Source: Aureitalea marina
GTDB lineage: Bacteria > Bacteroidota > Bacteroidia > Flavobacteriales > Flavobacteriaceae
Reading direction: 5' to 3'
NCBI RefSeq assembly: GCF_002943755.1
Contig: NZ_MQUB01000001.1
Span: 900,501-964,500 of the forward strand
Length of the DNA: 64,000 nucleotides
The notes below the pieces were generated by a model that did no database searches, was not told where the DNA came from, and saw only the letters and a program-made list of their open reading frames with translations. This document shows, piece by piece, positions 9,634-15,743 of this stretch. How positions within the stretch are numbered: the first letter of the stretch is position 1; every line of letters begins with the position of its first letter. A program made the position numbers and the translations under genes.

Positions 9634-9766
9634 ATTTCACTTGTAGGTGCGAACACTTTGTAGAGATGTTTATTCTTACTCCCAACTATTCTTAAATCAA
9701 CACGCAATCATTCAAGAATGATAAGCAATTCAATGATTTTTCCTGGTGTGATACTATCCAGTGAGT

Positions 9767-9798
9767 TAGATTGCACCCGGACGGGGCTTGGGGGCCCC
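9767..9798. repeat. GC-rich 32-bp dyad module, copy 2
   Basis: This is the same module as at 207-238 (TAGATT, three bases, CCCGGACGGGG, two bases, TGGGGGCCCC), with the variable positions GCA and CT instead of AGC and AA. Orientation is the same. A heptamer block follows after 12 bases, against 11 in copy 1. Two copies in one window point to a dispersed element. Confidence 0.7.
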
Positions 9799-9810
9799 TA
9801 GGTATGATTT

Positions 9811-9838
9811 GTTAGTAGTTATTCGTTAATCGTGATTC
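9811..9838. repeat. Block of four in-phase degenerate heptamers
   Basis: The 28 bases divide exactly into four 7-base units, each beginning GT: GTTAGTA and GTTATTC, then GTTAATC and GTGATTC. Two of the words (GTTAATC, GTGATTC) are identical to units in the 250-277 block. Confidence 0.6.
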
Positions 9839-9847
9839 GATTTATTT

Positions 9848-9925
9848 AGTGAGCAGTGAGCAGTGAGCAGTGAGCAGTGAGCAGTGAGCAGTGAGCAGTG
9901 AGCAGTGAGCAGTGAGCAGTGAGCA
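9848..9925. repeat. Tandem heptamer microsatellite, (AGTGAGC)11
   Basis: Eleven perfect copies of AGTGAGC are followed by one extra base, 78 bases in all. The array lies in the 3' space between two convergent genes. Perfect identity over eleven units suggests recent slippage, so the copy number probably varies among strains. A diverged single unit (GTGAGCAGT) also occurs at 38-46. Confidence 0.95.
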
Positions 9926-9977
9926 ATTTAATAATGAGTCATGTAATTTGGTGGTTTAAAATTCGCTTCACGCTTTA

Positions 9978-10808
9978 CTACTCACTCTTGACCACCTCAG
10001 CTCTATGAATATAAACCGGCTGGTCAGGCATACCTGCTTCATTAACAGCGACCTTGGCGATTGAATCAATTACCGTCATACCGCTGATCACTTCTCCAAA
10101 GACCGTATAATTTTGGTCCAGATGAGGTGTACCTCCCTGTTTCCGATAAATTTCTCGTTGATCTTCGGGAATGTCGTAGTATTCGAAGGTGAAAGTATCC
10201 GCTAATTTATTTATAGTGTCCGATAAACGGCTAAACGTTTCCCAGTCTTCATTCTGATCGGCCAGGTTCAGGGAATCCTTCCAGCTGCTATTACTTGGGT
10301 CCTGTAAAAAATAATACTGTTGTAACCAGGTGTTGATTCTATCCTGATCTACATCGATAAGACTGTCAACCCGTGGGCCTCGATGCACTACATAAAAGGA
10401 GAGCGAAGAGGACTCCCTGTCCGGGTTACCTGTACGCGCAGCACCTAGAGCTCCTCGTTTGTGGAAGAGGGTCGAATCCATTTCTGCGGGGATTCTGTAA
10501 TTGACGGCTTCCAGCTCCACGGAATCCATAGCGGCCATTGTCAGGCTGTCATAGAGCCCCGCTTGAACGACAAATCCTTCTAATACTCGGTGAAATAACA
10601 TACTGTCCAGGCGCCCTTCATTTACAATTTTTATAAAATTATCGCGATGAAGCGGCGTTTTGTCCGATAGTTCTATGACCACATTTCCCATGGCCGTCTC
10701 TAATTTGACCTGCACAGGTGAAGGCTCGGCTATAGCCGGTTGTTCTTCTTTTTCAGATTTGCAATTGACAAGGGTAAACGCTAGAGCTAGGAAGAGTAGA
10801 GTTTTCAT
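9978..10808 (-). CDS. Cyclophilin-type peptidyl-prolyl isomerase, lipoprotein
   Basis: This 276-residue protein has a lipoprotein signal (LVNCKSEK, Cys at 17) and a cyclophilin fold: ETAMGNVVIELSDKTP at the start, MLFHRVLEGFVVQAG for the active-site strand with the catalytic arginine, SSSLSFYVVHRGP for the core FFI-like strand, and YTVFGEVISGMTVIDSIA near the end. It would catalyse proline isomerisation in exported proteins, probably anchored at the outer or inner membrane. About 75 residues are inserted between the core strand and the FGEV strand, a charged helix-rich segment (residues about 145-220); standard bacterial cyclophilins lack it. The downstream neighbour is convergent and repeat-separated, so it appears monocistronic. 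Confidence 0.88.
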   Translation of the reverse strand: MKTLLFLALAFTLVNCKSEKEEQPAIAEPSPVQVKLETAMGNVVIELSDKTPLHRDNFIKIVNEGRLDSMLFHRVLEGFVVQAGLYDSLTMAAMDSVELEAVNYRIPAEMDSTLFHKRGALGAARTGNPDRESSSLSFYVVHRGPRVDSLIDVDQDRINTWLQQYYFLQDPSNSSWKDSLNLADQNEDWETFSRLSDTINKLADTFTFEYYDIPEDQREIYRKQGGTPHLDQNYTVFGEVISGMTVIDSIAKVAVNEAGMPDQPVYIHRAEVVKSE

Positions 10809-10856
10809 GGTATTGGATGGTTTAAAGCATGAAGGTAAGGAATAAGTAGGTTATGC

Positions 10857-10939
10857 GTTAGTCGTTATTGGTTAATCGAAGGCCAAACAGTTATACTACT
10901 TATTCGATTCACGATTCACGATTCACGATTCACGAATCA
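10857..10939. repeat. Degenerate heptamers and (CGATTCA)5 array upstream of dnaK
   Basis: Bases 10857-10877 are three units in phase (GTTAGTC, then GTTATTG and GTTAATC). After 27 bases, CGATTCA is repeated four times exactly and once with one change, covering 10905-10939. The reverse complement of this unit, in rotation, is GTGAATC, close to the GTGATTC word in the other blocks. The array lies between the divergently transcribed cyclophilin and dnaK genes. Confidence 0.8.
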
Positions 10940-10945
10940 CTAATA

Positions 10946-10960
10946 CTGACACCCTGTCAG
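10946..10960. promoter_or_regulatory. Inverted repeat upstream of dnaK, candidate operator
   Basis: CTGACA-CCC-TGTCAG is a perfect dyad with 6-base arms and a 3-base spacer, ending 81 bases before the dnaK start codon. It lies in the control region shared with the divergent cyclophilin gene. It does not look like the CIRCE element bound by HrcA, which has 9-base arms. A role in heat-shock control is inference from position only. Confidence 0.4.
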
Positions 10961-11041
10961 CTATTTTCCAATGGCATAAAGATTGACATAGAGTAGACAA
11001 ATTGGAATTCGATTAACACTTAAATAATAGTTCATTTAGTT

Positions 11042-12946
11042 ATGAGTAAAATAATTGGAATCGACTTGGGGACCACGAACTCTTGTGTGTCTGTGATGGA
11101 AGGTAGTGAGCCAACCGTGATCCCTAATGCCGAAGGAAAAAGAACCACTCCCTCTGTAATCGCGTTTGTTGAGGGCGGGGAGATCAAAGTAGGGGATCCG
11201 GCCAAGCGTCAGGCTGTGACCAATCCCACTAAGACCATTTCTTCCATTAAGCGATTTATGGGAAATAAGTACTCCGAATCTTCTAAAGAGGCGGAACGCG
11301 CTGCATATAAAGTTGTAAAAGGGGATAACAATACTCCCCGTGTAGATATAGACGGTCGTCTGTACACTCCTCAGGAACTCAGTGCGATGATCCTTCAGAA
11401 AATGAAGAAGACAGCCGAGGACTACCTGGGGCAGGATGTGACCCGTGCGGTTATTACCGTACCTGCCTACTTTAACGATAGCCAAAGACAGGCTACAAAA
11501 GAAGCAGGTGAGATCGCAGGACTGACCGTAGAACGAATCATCAATGAGCCAACGGCTGCTGCCCTGGCTTATGGGATGGACAAAAAAGACAGCGATCAGA
11601 AGATCGTCGTATTCGACTTTGGTGGTGGTACCCACGATGTCTCTATCCTTGAATTAGGCGATGGGGTATTTGAAGTACTGGCTACCGACGGTGATACTCA
11701 CCTGGGTGGAGACGATGTAGATAGCAAGATCATCAACTGGCTGGCCGATGAGTTCCAGAGCGAGGAGCAAATGGACCTGCGTAAGGACCCTATGGCCCTG
11801 CAGCGCCTGAAAGAAGCTGCTGAAAAAGCCAAGATCGAATTGTCTGCTTCCAGCCAGACAGAGATTAACCTGCCTTATGTAACGGCTACGGCTACAGGGC
11901 CTAAGCACTTGGTTAAAACCTTGACCCGTGCCAAGTTCGAGCAGCTGATCGACGATCTGATCAAAAGAACAATCGAACCTTGTAAGACTGCACTTAAGAA
12001 TGCCGGTCTGCAAACCAGTGATATCGACGAGATCATCCTGGTAGGAGGTTCTACCCGTATACCTGCTGTGCAGGAAGCCGTAGAGAAATTTTTCGGTAAG
12101 GCTCCAAGTAAGGGAGTAAATCCGGATGAGGTTGTTGCCGTTGGGGCTGCGATCCAAGGTGGAGTATTGACTGGTGATGTGAAGGATGTACTCCTGTTGG
12201 ATGTGACACCTCTTTCTCTGGGAATTGAGACCATGGGAAGCGTGATGACCAAACTCATCGATGCCAACACCACCATCCCGACCAAGAAATCTCAGGTGTT
12301 TAGTACAGCTGCTGATAATCAGCCAAGTGTGGAGATCCACGTCTTGCAAGGAGAACGTCCAATGGCTGCAGATAACAAGACCATTGGCCGATTCCACCTG
12401 GATGGTATTCCACCGGCTCCTAGAGGAGTGCCTCAGATCGAGGTTACCTTCGATATTGACGCCAATGGTATCATCAAAGTAAGTGCCACTGATAAGGCGA
12501 CAGGGAAATCTCAGGATATCCGAATCGAAGCCAGCAGCGGACTTACTGACGAAGAGATCGAAAAGATGAAGCGTGATGCCGAGGCCAATGCCGAAGCGGA
12601 TAAAGCTACAAAAGAAAAGGTGGACAAGATCAACGAGGCCGATGCCATGATCTTCCAGACCGAGAAGCAACTGAAGGAGTTTGGCGACAAGCTGAGCGAG
12701 GACAAGAAGAAGCCGATCGAAGATGCCCTGGAGGAATTGAAGAAAGCCCACGAGACCAAGGATGTTGATACCATTCAACCTGCCCTGGACAAGATCAACG
12801 AAGCTTGGAAGACCGCCTCAGAAGAGATGTACAAAGCTCAGGCCGAAGCACAGCAGAACGGTGCGCCTACTGGTGATGCCGAAGCTGGAGCCGACAGTGG
12901 AGAGAATTCTGATGTAGAGGATGTCGACTTTGAAGAAGTGAAATAA
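11042..12946 (+). CDS. dnaK: Chaperone protein DnaK (Hsp70)
   Basis: The cytoplasmic ATP-dependent chaperone has 634 residues, the normal length. The nucleotide-binding domain (residues 1-385) shows [42 protein letters not shown] and [14 protein letters not shown]. The linker [14 protein letters not shown] is followed by the substrate-binding sheet and the helical lid from about residue 505, and the acidic tail ends VDFEEVK. Where enterobacterial proteins have GGGTFDVSI, this one has His; I recall the same in other flavobacteria. It works with DnaJ and GrpE, which are not in this window. A strong terminator follows immediately, so it is likely monocistronic. Confidence 0.99.
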   Translation: MSKIIGIDLGTTNSCVSVMEGSEPTVIPNAEGKRTTPSVIAFVEGGEIKVGDPAKRQAVTNPTKTISSIKRFMGNKYSESSKEAERAAYKVVKGDNNTPRVDIDGRLYTPQELSAMILQKMKKTAEDYLGQDVTRAVITVPAYFNDSQRQATKEAGEIAGLTVERIINEPTAAALAYGMDKKDSDQKIVVFDFGGGTHDVSILELGDGVFEVLATDGDTHLGGDDVDSKIINWLADEFQSEEQMDLRKDPMALQRLKEAAEKAKIELSASSQTEINLPYVTATATGPKHLVKTLTRAKFEQLIDDLIKRTIEPCKTALKNAGLQTSDIDEIILVGGSTRIPAVQEAVEKFFGKAPSKGVNPDEVVAVGAAIQGGVLTGDVKDVLLLDVTPLSLGIETMGSVMTKLIDANTTIPTKKSQVFSTAADNQPSVEIHVLQGERPMAADNKTIGRFHLDGIPPAPRGVPQIEVTFDIDANGIIKVSATDKATGKSQDIRIEASSGLTDEEIEKMKRDAEANAEADKATKEKVDKINEADAMIFQTEKQLKEFGDKLSEDKKKPIEDALEELKKAHETKDVDTIQPALDKINEAWKTASEEMYKAQAEAQQNGAPTGDAEAGADSGENSDVEDVDFEEVK

Positions 12947-12966
12947 TTCACCATTTTCCATAAGAG

Positions 12967-12995
12967 AAAAACCCGGCCTACAGCCGGGTTTTTTT
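12967..12995 (+). terminator. Rho-independent terminator of dnaK
   Basis: The hairpin has the GC-rich arms ACCCGGC and GCCGGGT, a five-base loop CTACA and flanking A-run and T-run, 20 bases after the stop codon. It may act in both directions and so also end the leftward small gene at 13000. Confidence 0.93.
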
Positions 12996-12999
12996 ATTC

Positions 13000-13525
13000 T
13001 TAGGACGAGTTTCCGTTGCTATTCAAAACAAATTGATCCAAGCGTATATCATCCAATCCGTGATTGTCGATAGGATATTCCAATTGGCCCTGGATATTGT
13101 AAAGAGAGACCAGGATGAACTGGGTCAGAACCACGATCAGATAGCAGATCCCAGGGTGGGTCCCATTGCCAACTCCATTGATGATGGTTGGCGCATAGAT
13201 CAGTGGGAAAAGGTATATAAAGACCAGGCAATAGGCCTTTAAACTCACGGGTATACGGTGTGTAGGTATGGCATGAAGGTTTTCCGCAGAGTCGTGCAAG
13301 TCTCTCATTAAGCGCAAAATCCGGTCCTTAGACCGGGGACTCAACTCCTCCTGGTGTTCATTCACAAAGTTCTGAACCTGATCGATACACTGGTCCAGAT
13401 CTTCTATAGTGTGATCATAACGCCCGAGGTGCTCCATGGTCTTTTCACTCAGATCATTAAGAATTTGGGTCGAATTGGCCTGCTAACTCTTCAAATAATC
13501 GATCTATCTGGTCTTTATTACTCAT
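13000..13525 (-). pseudogene. Small two-helix membrane protein, possible bestrophin C-half, frameshifted near the start
   Basis: The open frame from an ATG at 13437 gives 145 residues: a charged helical N-part, a hydrophobic helix (CLVFIYLFPLIYAPTI), a second one (ICYLIVVLTQFILVSLYNIQ) and a tail QLEYPIDNHGLDDIRLDQF. The tail and the spacing resemble the C-terminal half of bestrophin-like channels, where a Glu-x-Pro-(F) motif and an N/D-D motif follow the last helix. The N-terminal half of a bestrophin is missing. Upstream, an ATG at 13525 opens MSNKDQIDRLFEELAG in another frame, while the main frame extends back as ANSTQILNDLSEK. Removing one base near 13476-13479 would join them into a 174-residue protein. 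This could be a base-calling error, a real frameshift, or a true start at 13437. The bestrophin link is weak. Confidence 0.45.
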
Positions 13526-13625
13526 GATGAATAATTAATTTCTTTCGTAAACTGTCTTTGGCCCGGGAAATCATTGTTGGGGAATACTCCATTTAATTCT
13601 TGTCGGTCATTTGGTTCATACCCAT

Positions 13626-13653
13626 AAAAAAGGCCCAACCTTCCGGTTGGGCC
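13626..13653 (-). terminator. Leftward rho-independent terminator
   Basis: The arms GGCCCAACC and GGTTGGGCC are separated by a four-base loop and followed, leftward, by a run of six T. It lies about 140 bases beyond the end of the leftward 77-residue gene and before the next leftward gene, so it probably separates the two transcripts. Confidence 0.85.
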
Positions 13654-13759
13654 GACGTTTAAGTGGGGATAGGCGATTCTCTCAACAATCTCTAACCTTA
13701 ACTCCAATCACTAACATGATCGCCTGATACTTAAACGCAACAATCAAAAACCAACAATC

Positions 13760-13780
13760 ATGAAAAAAATTATCTTCTAA
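13760..13780 (+). other. Six-codon open frame MKKIIF, possible gene-start remnant
   Basis: An ATG followed by five codons and TAA reads MKKIIF, typical of the first residues of a Bacteroidota signal peptide. It is cut off at once and the following DNA belongs to a leftward gene. It could be the leftover 5' end of a deleted gene or chance. Nothing shows that it is translated. Confidence 0.2.
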
Positions 13781-13792
13781 ATCTTTGTCTCT

Positions 13793-14026
13793 TTATACGT
13801 TCACACGTTGTAAGAAGGAATTCCCTTTTATGGCAATGGCCAGTTTTAAGGTTCGGTTGATCCTTCTTTCACGGATCTGTTCCAACCGGAAGAGTATCTC
13901 TGCCAGGCGTTGATCGTCCTCTTTTTCGATCAGCCGTCTGGTTGCCGATGGTAGGTCCTGGAAACTGAGCAGCTTTAATCTGTTCTTTCTCCTATTAAAC
14001 CACACTTTTAAATAATCCCAATTCAT
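13793..14026 (-). CDS. Small charged protein, function unknown
   Basis: This is a 77-residue protein rich in Arg, Lys and Glu (for example RRKNRLKLLSFQD and KEDDQRLAEILFRLEQIRER). It is predicted mostly helical with no membrane segment, and I recognise no family. It follows the leftward gene upstream by 28 bases, so the two probably form one transcript ending at the terminator near 13640. The coding assignment rests on position, codon pattern and open length, and is only fairly sure. Confidence 0.5.
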   Translation of the reverse strand: MNWDYLKVWFNRRKNRLKLLSFQDLPSATRRLIEKEDDQRLAEILFRLEQIRERRINRTLKLAIAIKGNSFLQRVNV

Positions 14027-14054
14027 CCATCAATACTCTTTAGGCTTAAAAAAA

Positions 14055-14463
14055 TCACTGACTGTAACCATCATTTCCCAACTGCTGCGTAACCTCATTT
14101 AATTCCAACAACATCTTACGCTCTGCGACAGTCAGTGACTTTCCCTTCAAATCCTCCAACAACTCAATGAACTTATTTTGTTCTAACCCGATCAGGACTT
14201 CCGATCCAATGGATAACCCACTCAGGTAAATCTTTATGTCGTTGAGCACGACCATCTTTTGTTCTGCCGTATGGCGATCCCGAATGATCTTTTGCTCTAA
14301 CAAGAGTAACTTCTGATACAACATCTCCCTTCTTCGCTCTGCTCTTGTTATCTTTGTGAAACCTTTATAAATAGGAGCCTTCTTCTTTTCTTTCTTGTTT
14401 GCTTCTTCGAACTCCCAACCAGGTGGCGGAGATCACAATGAGCAGTGTTATAATTACTTCCAT
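14055..14463 (-). pseudogene. Membrane-anchored coiled-coil protein, frameshifted
   Basis: Two frames carry one apparent protein. The first starts at an ATG at 14463 and gives a membrane helix (MEVIITLLIVISATWLG) before stopping at 14365. The second continues without a start codon as EFEEANKKEKKKAPIYKGF and ITRAERREMLYQKLLLLEQK, then a helical, coiled-coil-like region of about 85 residues. The frames meet at a CCC run at 14414-14416 (GGG in the coding strand). Removing one base gives a continuous 135-residue single-pass protein. If not repaired, translation could still begin at the ATG at 14324 (89 residues). Function is unknown; it is the first gene leftward of the divergent regulator. Confidence 0.55.
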
Positions 14464-14501
14464 AAGACTTGATAATTTGGGGTTTATCCTTATTGACAAG
14501 A

Positions 14502-14509
14502 CAAAATTA
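14502..14509 (-). promoter_or_regulatory. -7 promoter element for the leftward small-gene cluster
   Basis: Reading leftward, TAATTTTG matches TAnnTTTG exactly, 38 bases before the ATG at 14463. No clear TTTG box is found 19-21 bases upstream, so the call is tentative. Confidence 0.35.
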
Positions 14510-14527
14510 GACCGTGGTGGAAGCACT

Positions 14528-14563
14528 TTTGTAGACATGGCATGTCCAGTCTGTACATTTTTG
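14528..14563 (+). promoter_or_regulatory. Putative promoter of the XRE regulator
   Basis: TTTG at 14528-14531 and TACATTTTTG at 14554-14563 resemble the -33 and -7 boxes. The spacer is 22 bases, slightly longer than the usual 19-21. The palindromic candidate operator lies inside the spacer, where a bound repressor would block RNA polymerase. Confidence 0.35.
14534..14546. promoter_or_regulatory. Palindrome between divergent promoters, candidate operator of the XRE regulator
   Basis: GACATG-G-CATGTC is a perfect inverted repeat with one central base. It lies between the -7 element of the leftward small-gene cluster and the putative -7 element of the regulator, 43 bases before the regulator's start codon. 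Position and symmetry suit an autoregulatory site for a dimeric helix-turn-helix protein; binding is inference. Confidence 0.5.
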
Positions 14564-14589
14564 AATATTTTTATAAAAAGTGTGCTTCA

Positions 14590-15444
14590 ATGAAGAAATA
14601 TCCGGATCTCGGAACCCTCTTACTGGACTATAGAAAAGCTCATGATATGACCCAGATCGACCTGGCGGCAATGCTTGATGTCGATTCTAGGACAGTGGCT
14701 CGATGGGAAAGGAACGTGACCTTGGTGCATCCTGAAAAGGAGAAATTTTTGGTGCAGCAGCTCTCAATTCCACATCAAGTCATCCACAATCTCAATTCTG
14801 AACGCCCAATTGCCGTATTTTACGACATCGAACGTCGGATGTACTCACACTCCATCATGGGTTCCTTGATCAAAGACGCCAATTGGTTTAAGAACGAGAT
14901 CGAAGTAGAGGAGGACAGGCTGACCACTTTTTCGTCCCGGGAAGACGCAGATTTTGTTCACCGGGTAAAAGCATTACATACCCACTTACCTGGATTGGAT
15001 ATTCGAATTCTACAAGAAGCGGCTAATAGATTACCAGAATTGAATCTGATGCTGGACGATCAAAGCGGCTTTTACGCTGGTCAAATTGCTGTCCTGCCAC
15101 TTAGAATGTCCAGCTACCTGGAGTTGCGCGATCGGAAAAGAACAGAGGAGGAGCTCAGAGTGGGTGATCTGAGTATGAATCCCAGCGAGGGAACAGTTTT
15201 CTATTTCTATTCCTTATACGCCGATTCTATGGTCAGTGCGTTTTATTTGATGTCGCGTTTTTTTGGCTATTTCCGCAAAATGAAATTCAATGACTACACA
15301 ATTTCAGGTATAGTTTATCGCGAGCATACTGCTCATCTATGGCGTCAAACCGGAATGAAGATCCTGTGGCAAGATGAAAATCCGCATTTGGAGATACTGG
15401 TAGAAGGAAATCTTGACATGTATCTGTTTGGGTCCATGAACTGA
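14590..15444 (+). CDS. XRE-type helix-turn-helix regulator with a C-terminal sensor-like domain
   Basis: This 284-residue protein carries a Cro/CI-type DNA-binding domain in residues 5-70 (GTLLLDYRKAHDMTQIDLAAM for helices 1-2, then LDVDSRTVARWERNVT for the recognition helix). The remaining 210 residues are not a known peptidase or sugar-sensor domain to me. The pattern GIVYREHTAHLWRQTGMKI near the end recalls the last strand and helix of GNAT acyltransferase folds, so a GNAT-like sensor domain is possible but unproven. I start at the ATG of MKKYPDLGTLL; an upstream ATG at 14542 would place the palindrome inside the gene. It is divergent from the small-gene cluster and probably controls it. 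Confidence 0.8.
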   Translation: MKKYPDLGTLLLDYRKAHDMTQIDLAAMLDVDSRTVARWERNVTLVHPEKEKFLVQQLSIPHQVIHNLNSERPIAVFYDIERRMYSHSIMGSLIKDANWFKNEIEVEEDRLTTFSSREDADFVHRVKALHTHLPGLDIRILQEAANRLPELNLMLDDQSGFYAGQIAVLPLRMSSYLELRDRKRTEEELRVGDLSMNPSEGTVFYFYSLYADSMVSAFYLMSRFFGYFRKMKFNDYTISGIVYREHTAHLWRQTGMKILWQDENPHLEILVEGNLDMYLFGSMN

Positions 15445-15743
15445 CCTGGCCAGGTCTATTCTAGATCGACATTTGACGAAAAGAAACATCCGGCAACCCA
15501 TTCTGGAAAGCCGGATGAACAATAAACCTACAAACATCAGTAGCATGTTCGCTTATGAAGAATGGGGATGTGAATGATAAGATTATCGGTATTCCAAATT
15601 TTAATATGTTCTACCGTGAAATCATTCTGTTGATGGTTTCCCGAAGGTATGCTAAATCAACACTCCAGGCAATAAGTGTATACACGTAAATACCTGCGAG
15701 TGAATAGTGTATAAAAAAAGTCGGCCACATAGGGCCGACTTCT
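15445..15743. other. Convergent intergenic region with hairpins
   Basis: No gene is seen. The regulator's stop codon overlaps a perfect 14-base palindrome GACCTGGCCAGGTC (15443-15456). A second hairpin has the arms CATCCGGC (15487-15494) and GCCGGATG (15510-15517) with a 15-base loop. Neither has a clear T-tract, but either could end the regulator's transcript. The leftward terminator of the M16 protease gene lies at the right edge. Confidence 0.6.
15713..15740 (-). terminator. Terminator of the M16 protease gene
   Basis: The arms AGTCGGCC and GGCCGACT with a six-base loop are followed leftward by seven T. It starts four bases after the stop codon. Confidence 0.92.

Larger units (their letters stand above)
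9634..9977. other. Convergent intergenic region with repeats, no gene seen
   Basis: The region lies between two convergent genes. It holds the second GC-rich dyad module, a block of degenerate heptamers and an 11-copy heptamer array, each listed separately. The first 130 bases show nothing recognisable, and no T-tract terminator hairpin was found. Confidence 0.7.

Noticed and set aside
9848-10939. Heptamer arrays as a CRISPR-like array
   Set aside because: The units are 7 bases with no unique spacers of constant length and no cas genes are in the window.
11036-12778. Long leftward open frames (199 and 374 codons) opposite dnaK
   Set aside because: They are antisense to a perfectly conserved dnaK and have no family resemblance; long antisense frames opposite highly biased genes are common by chance.
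13522-13707. Leftward 61-codon open frame
   Set aside because: It runs straight through a strong terminator hairpin and shows no recognisable protein features.
14542-14589. Upstream ATG as start of the XRE regulator
   Set aside because: It would put the -7 element and part of the palindrome inside the coding region and add residues unlike the family's N-terminus.
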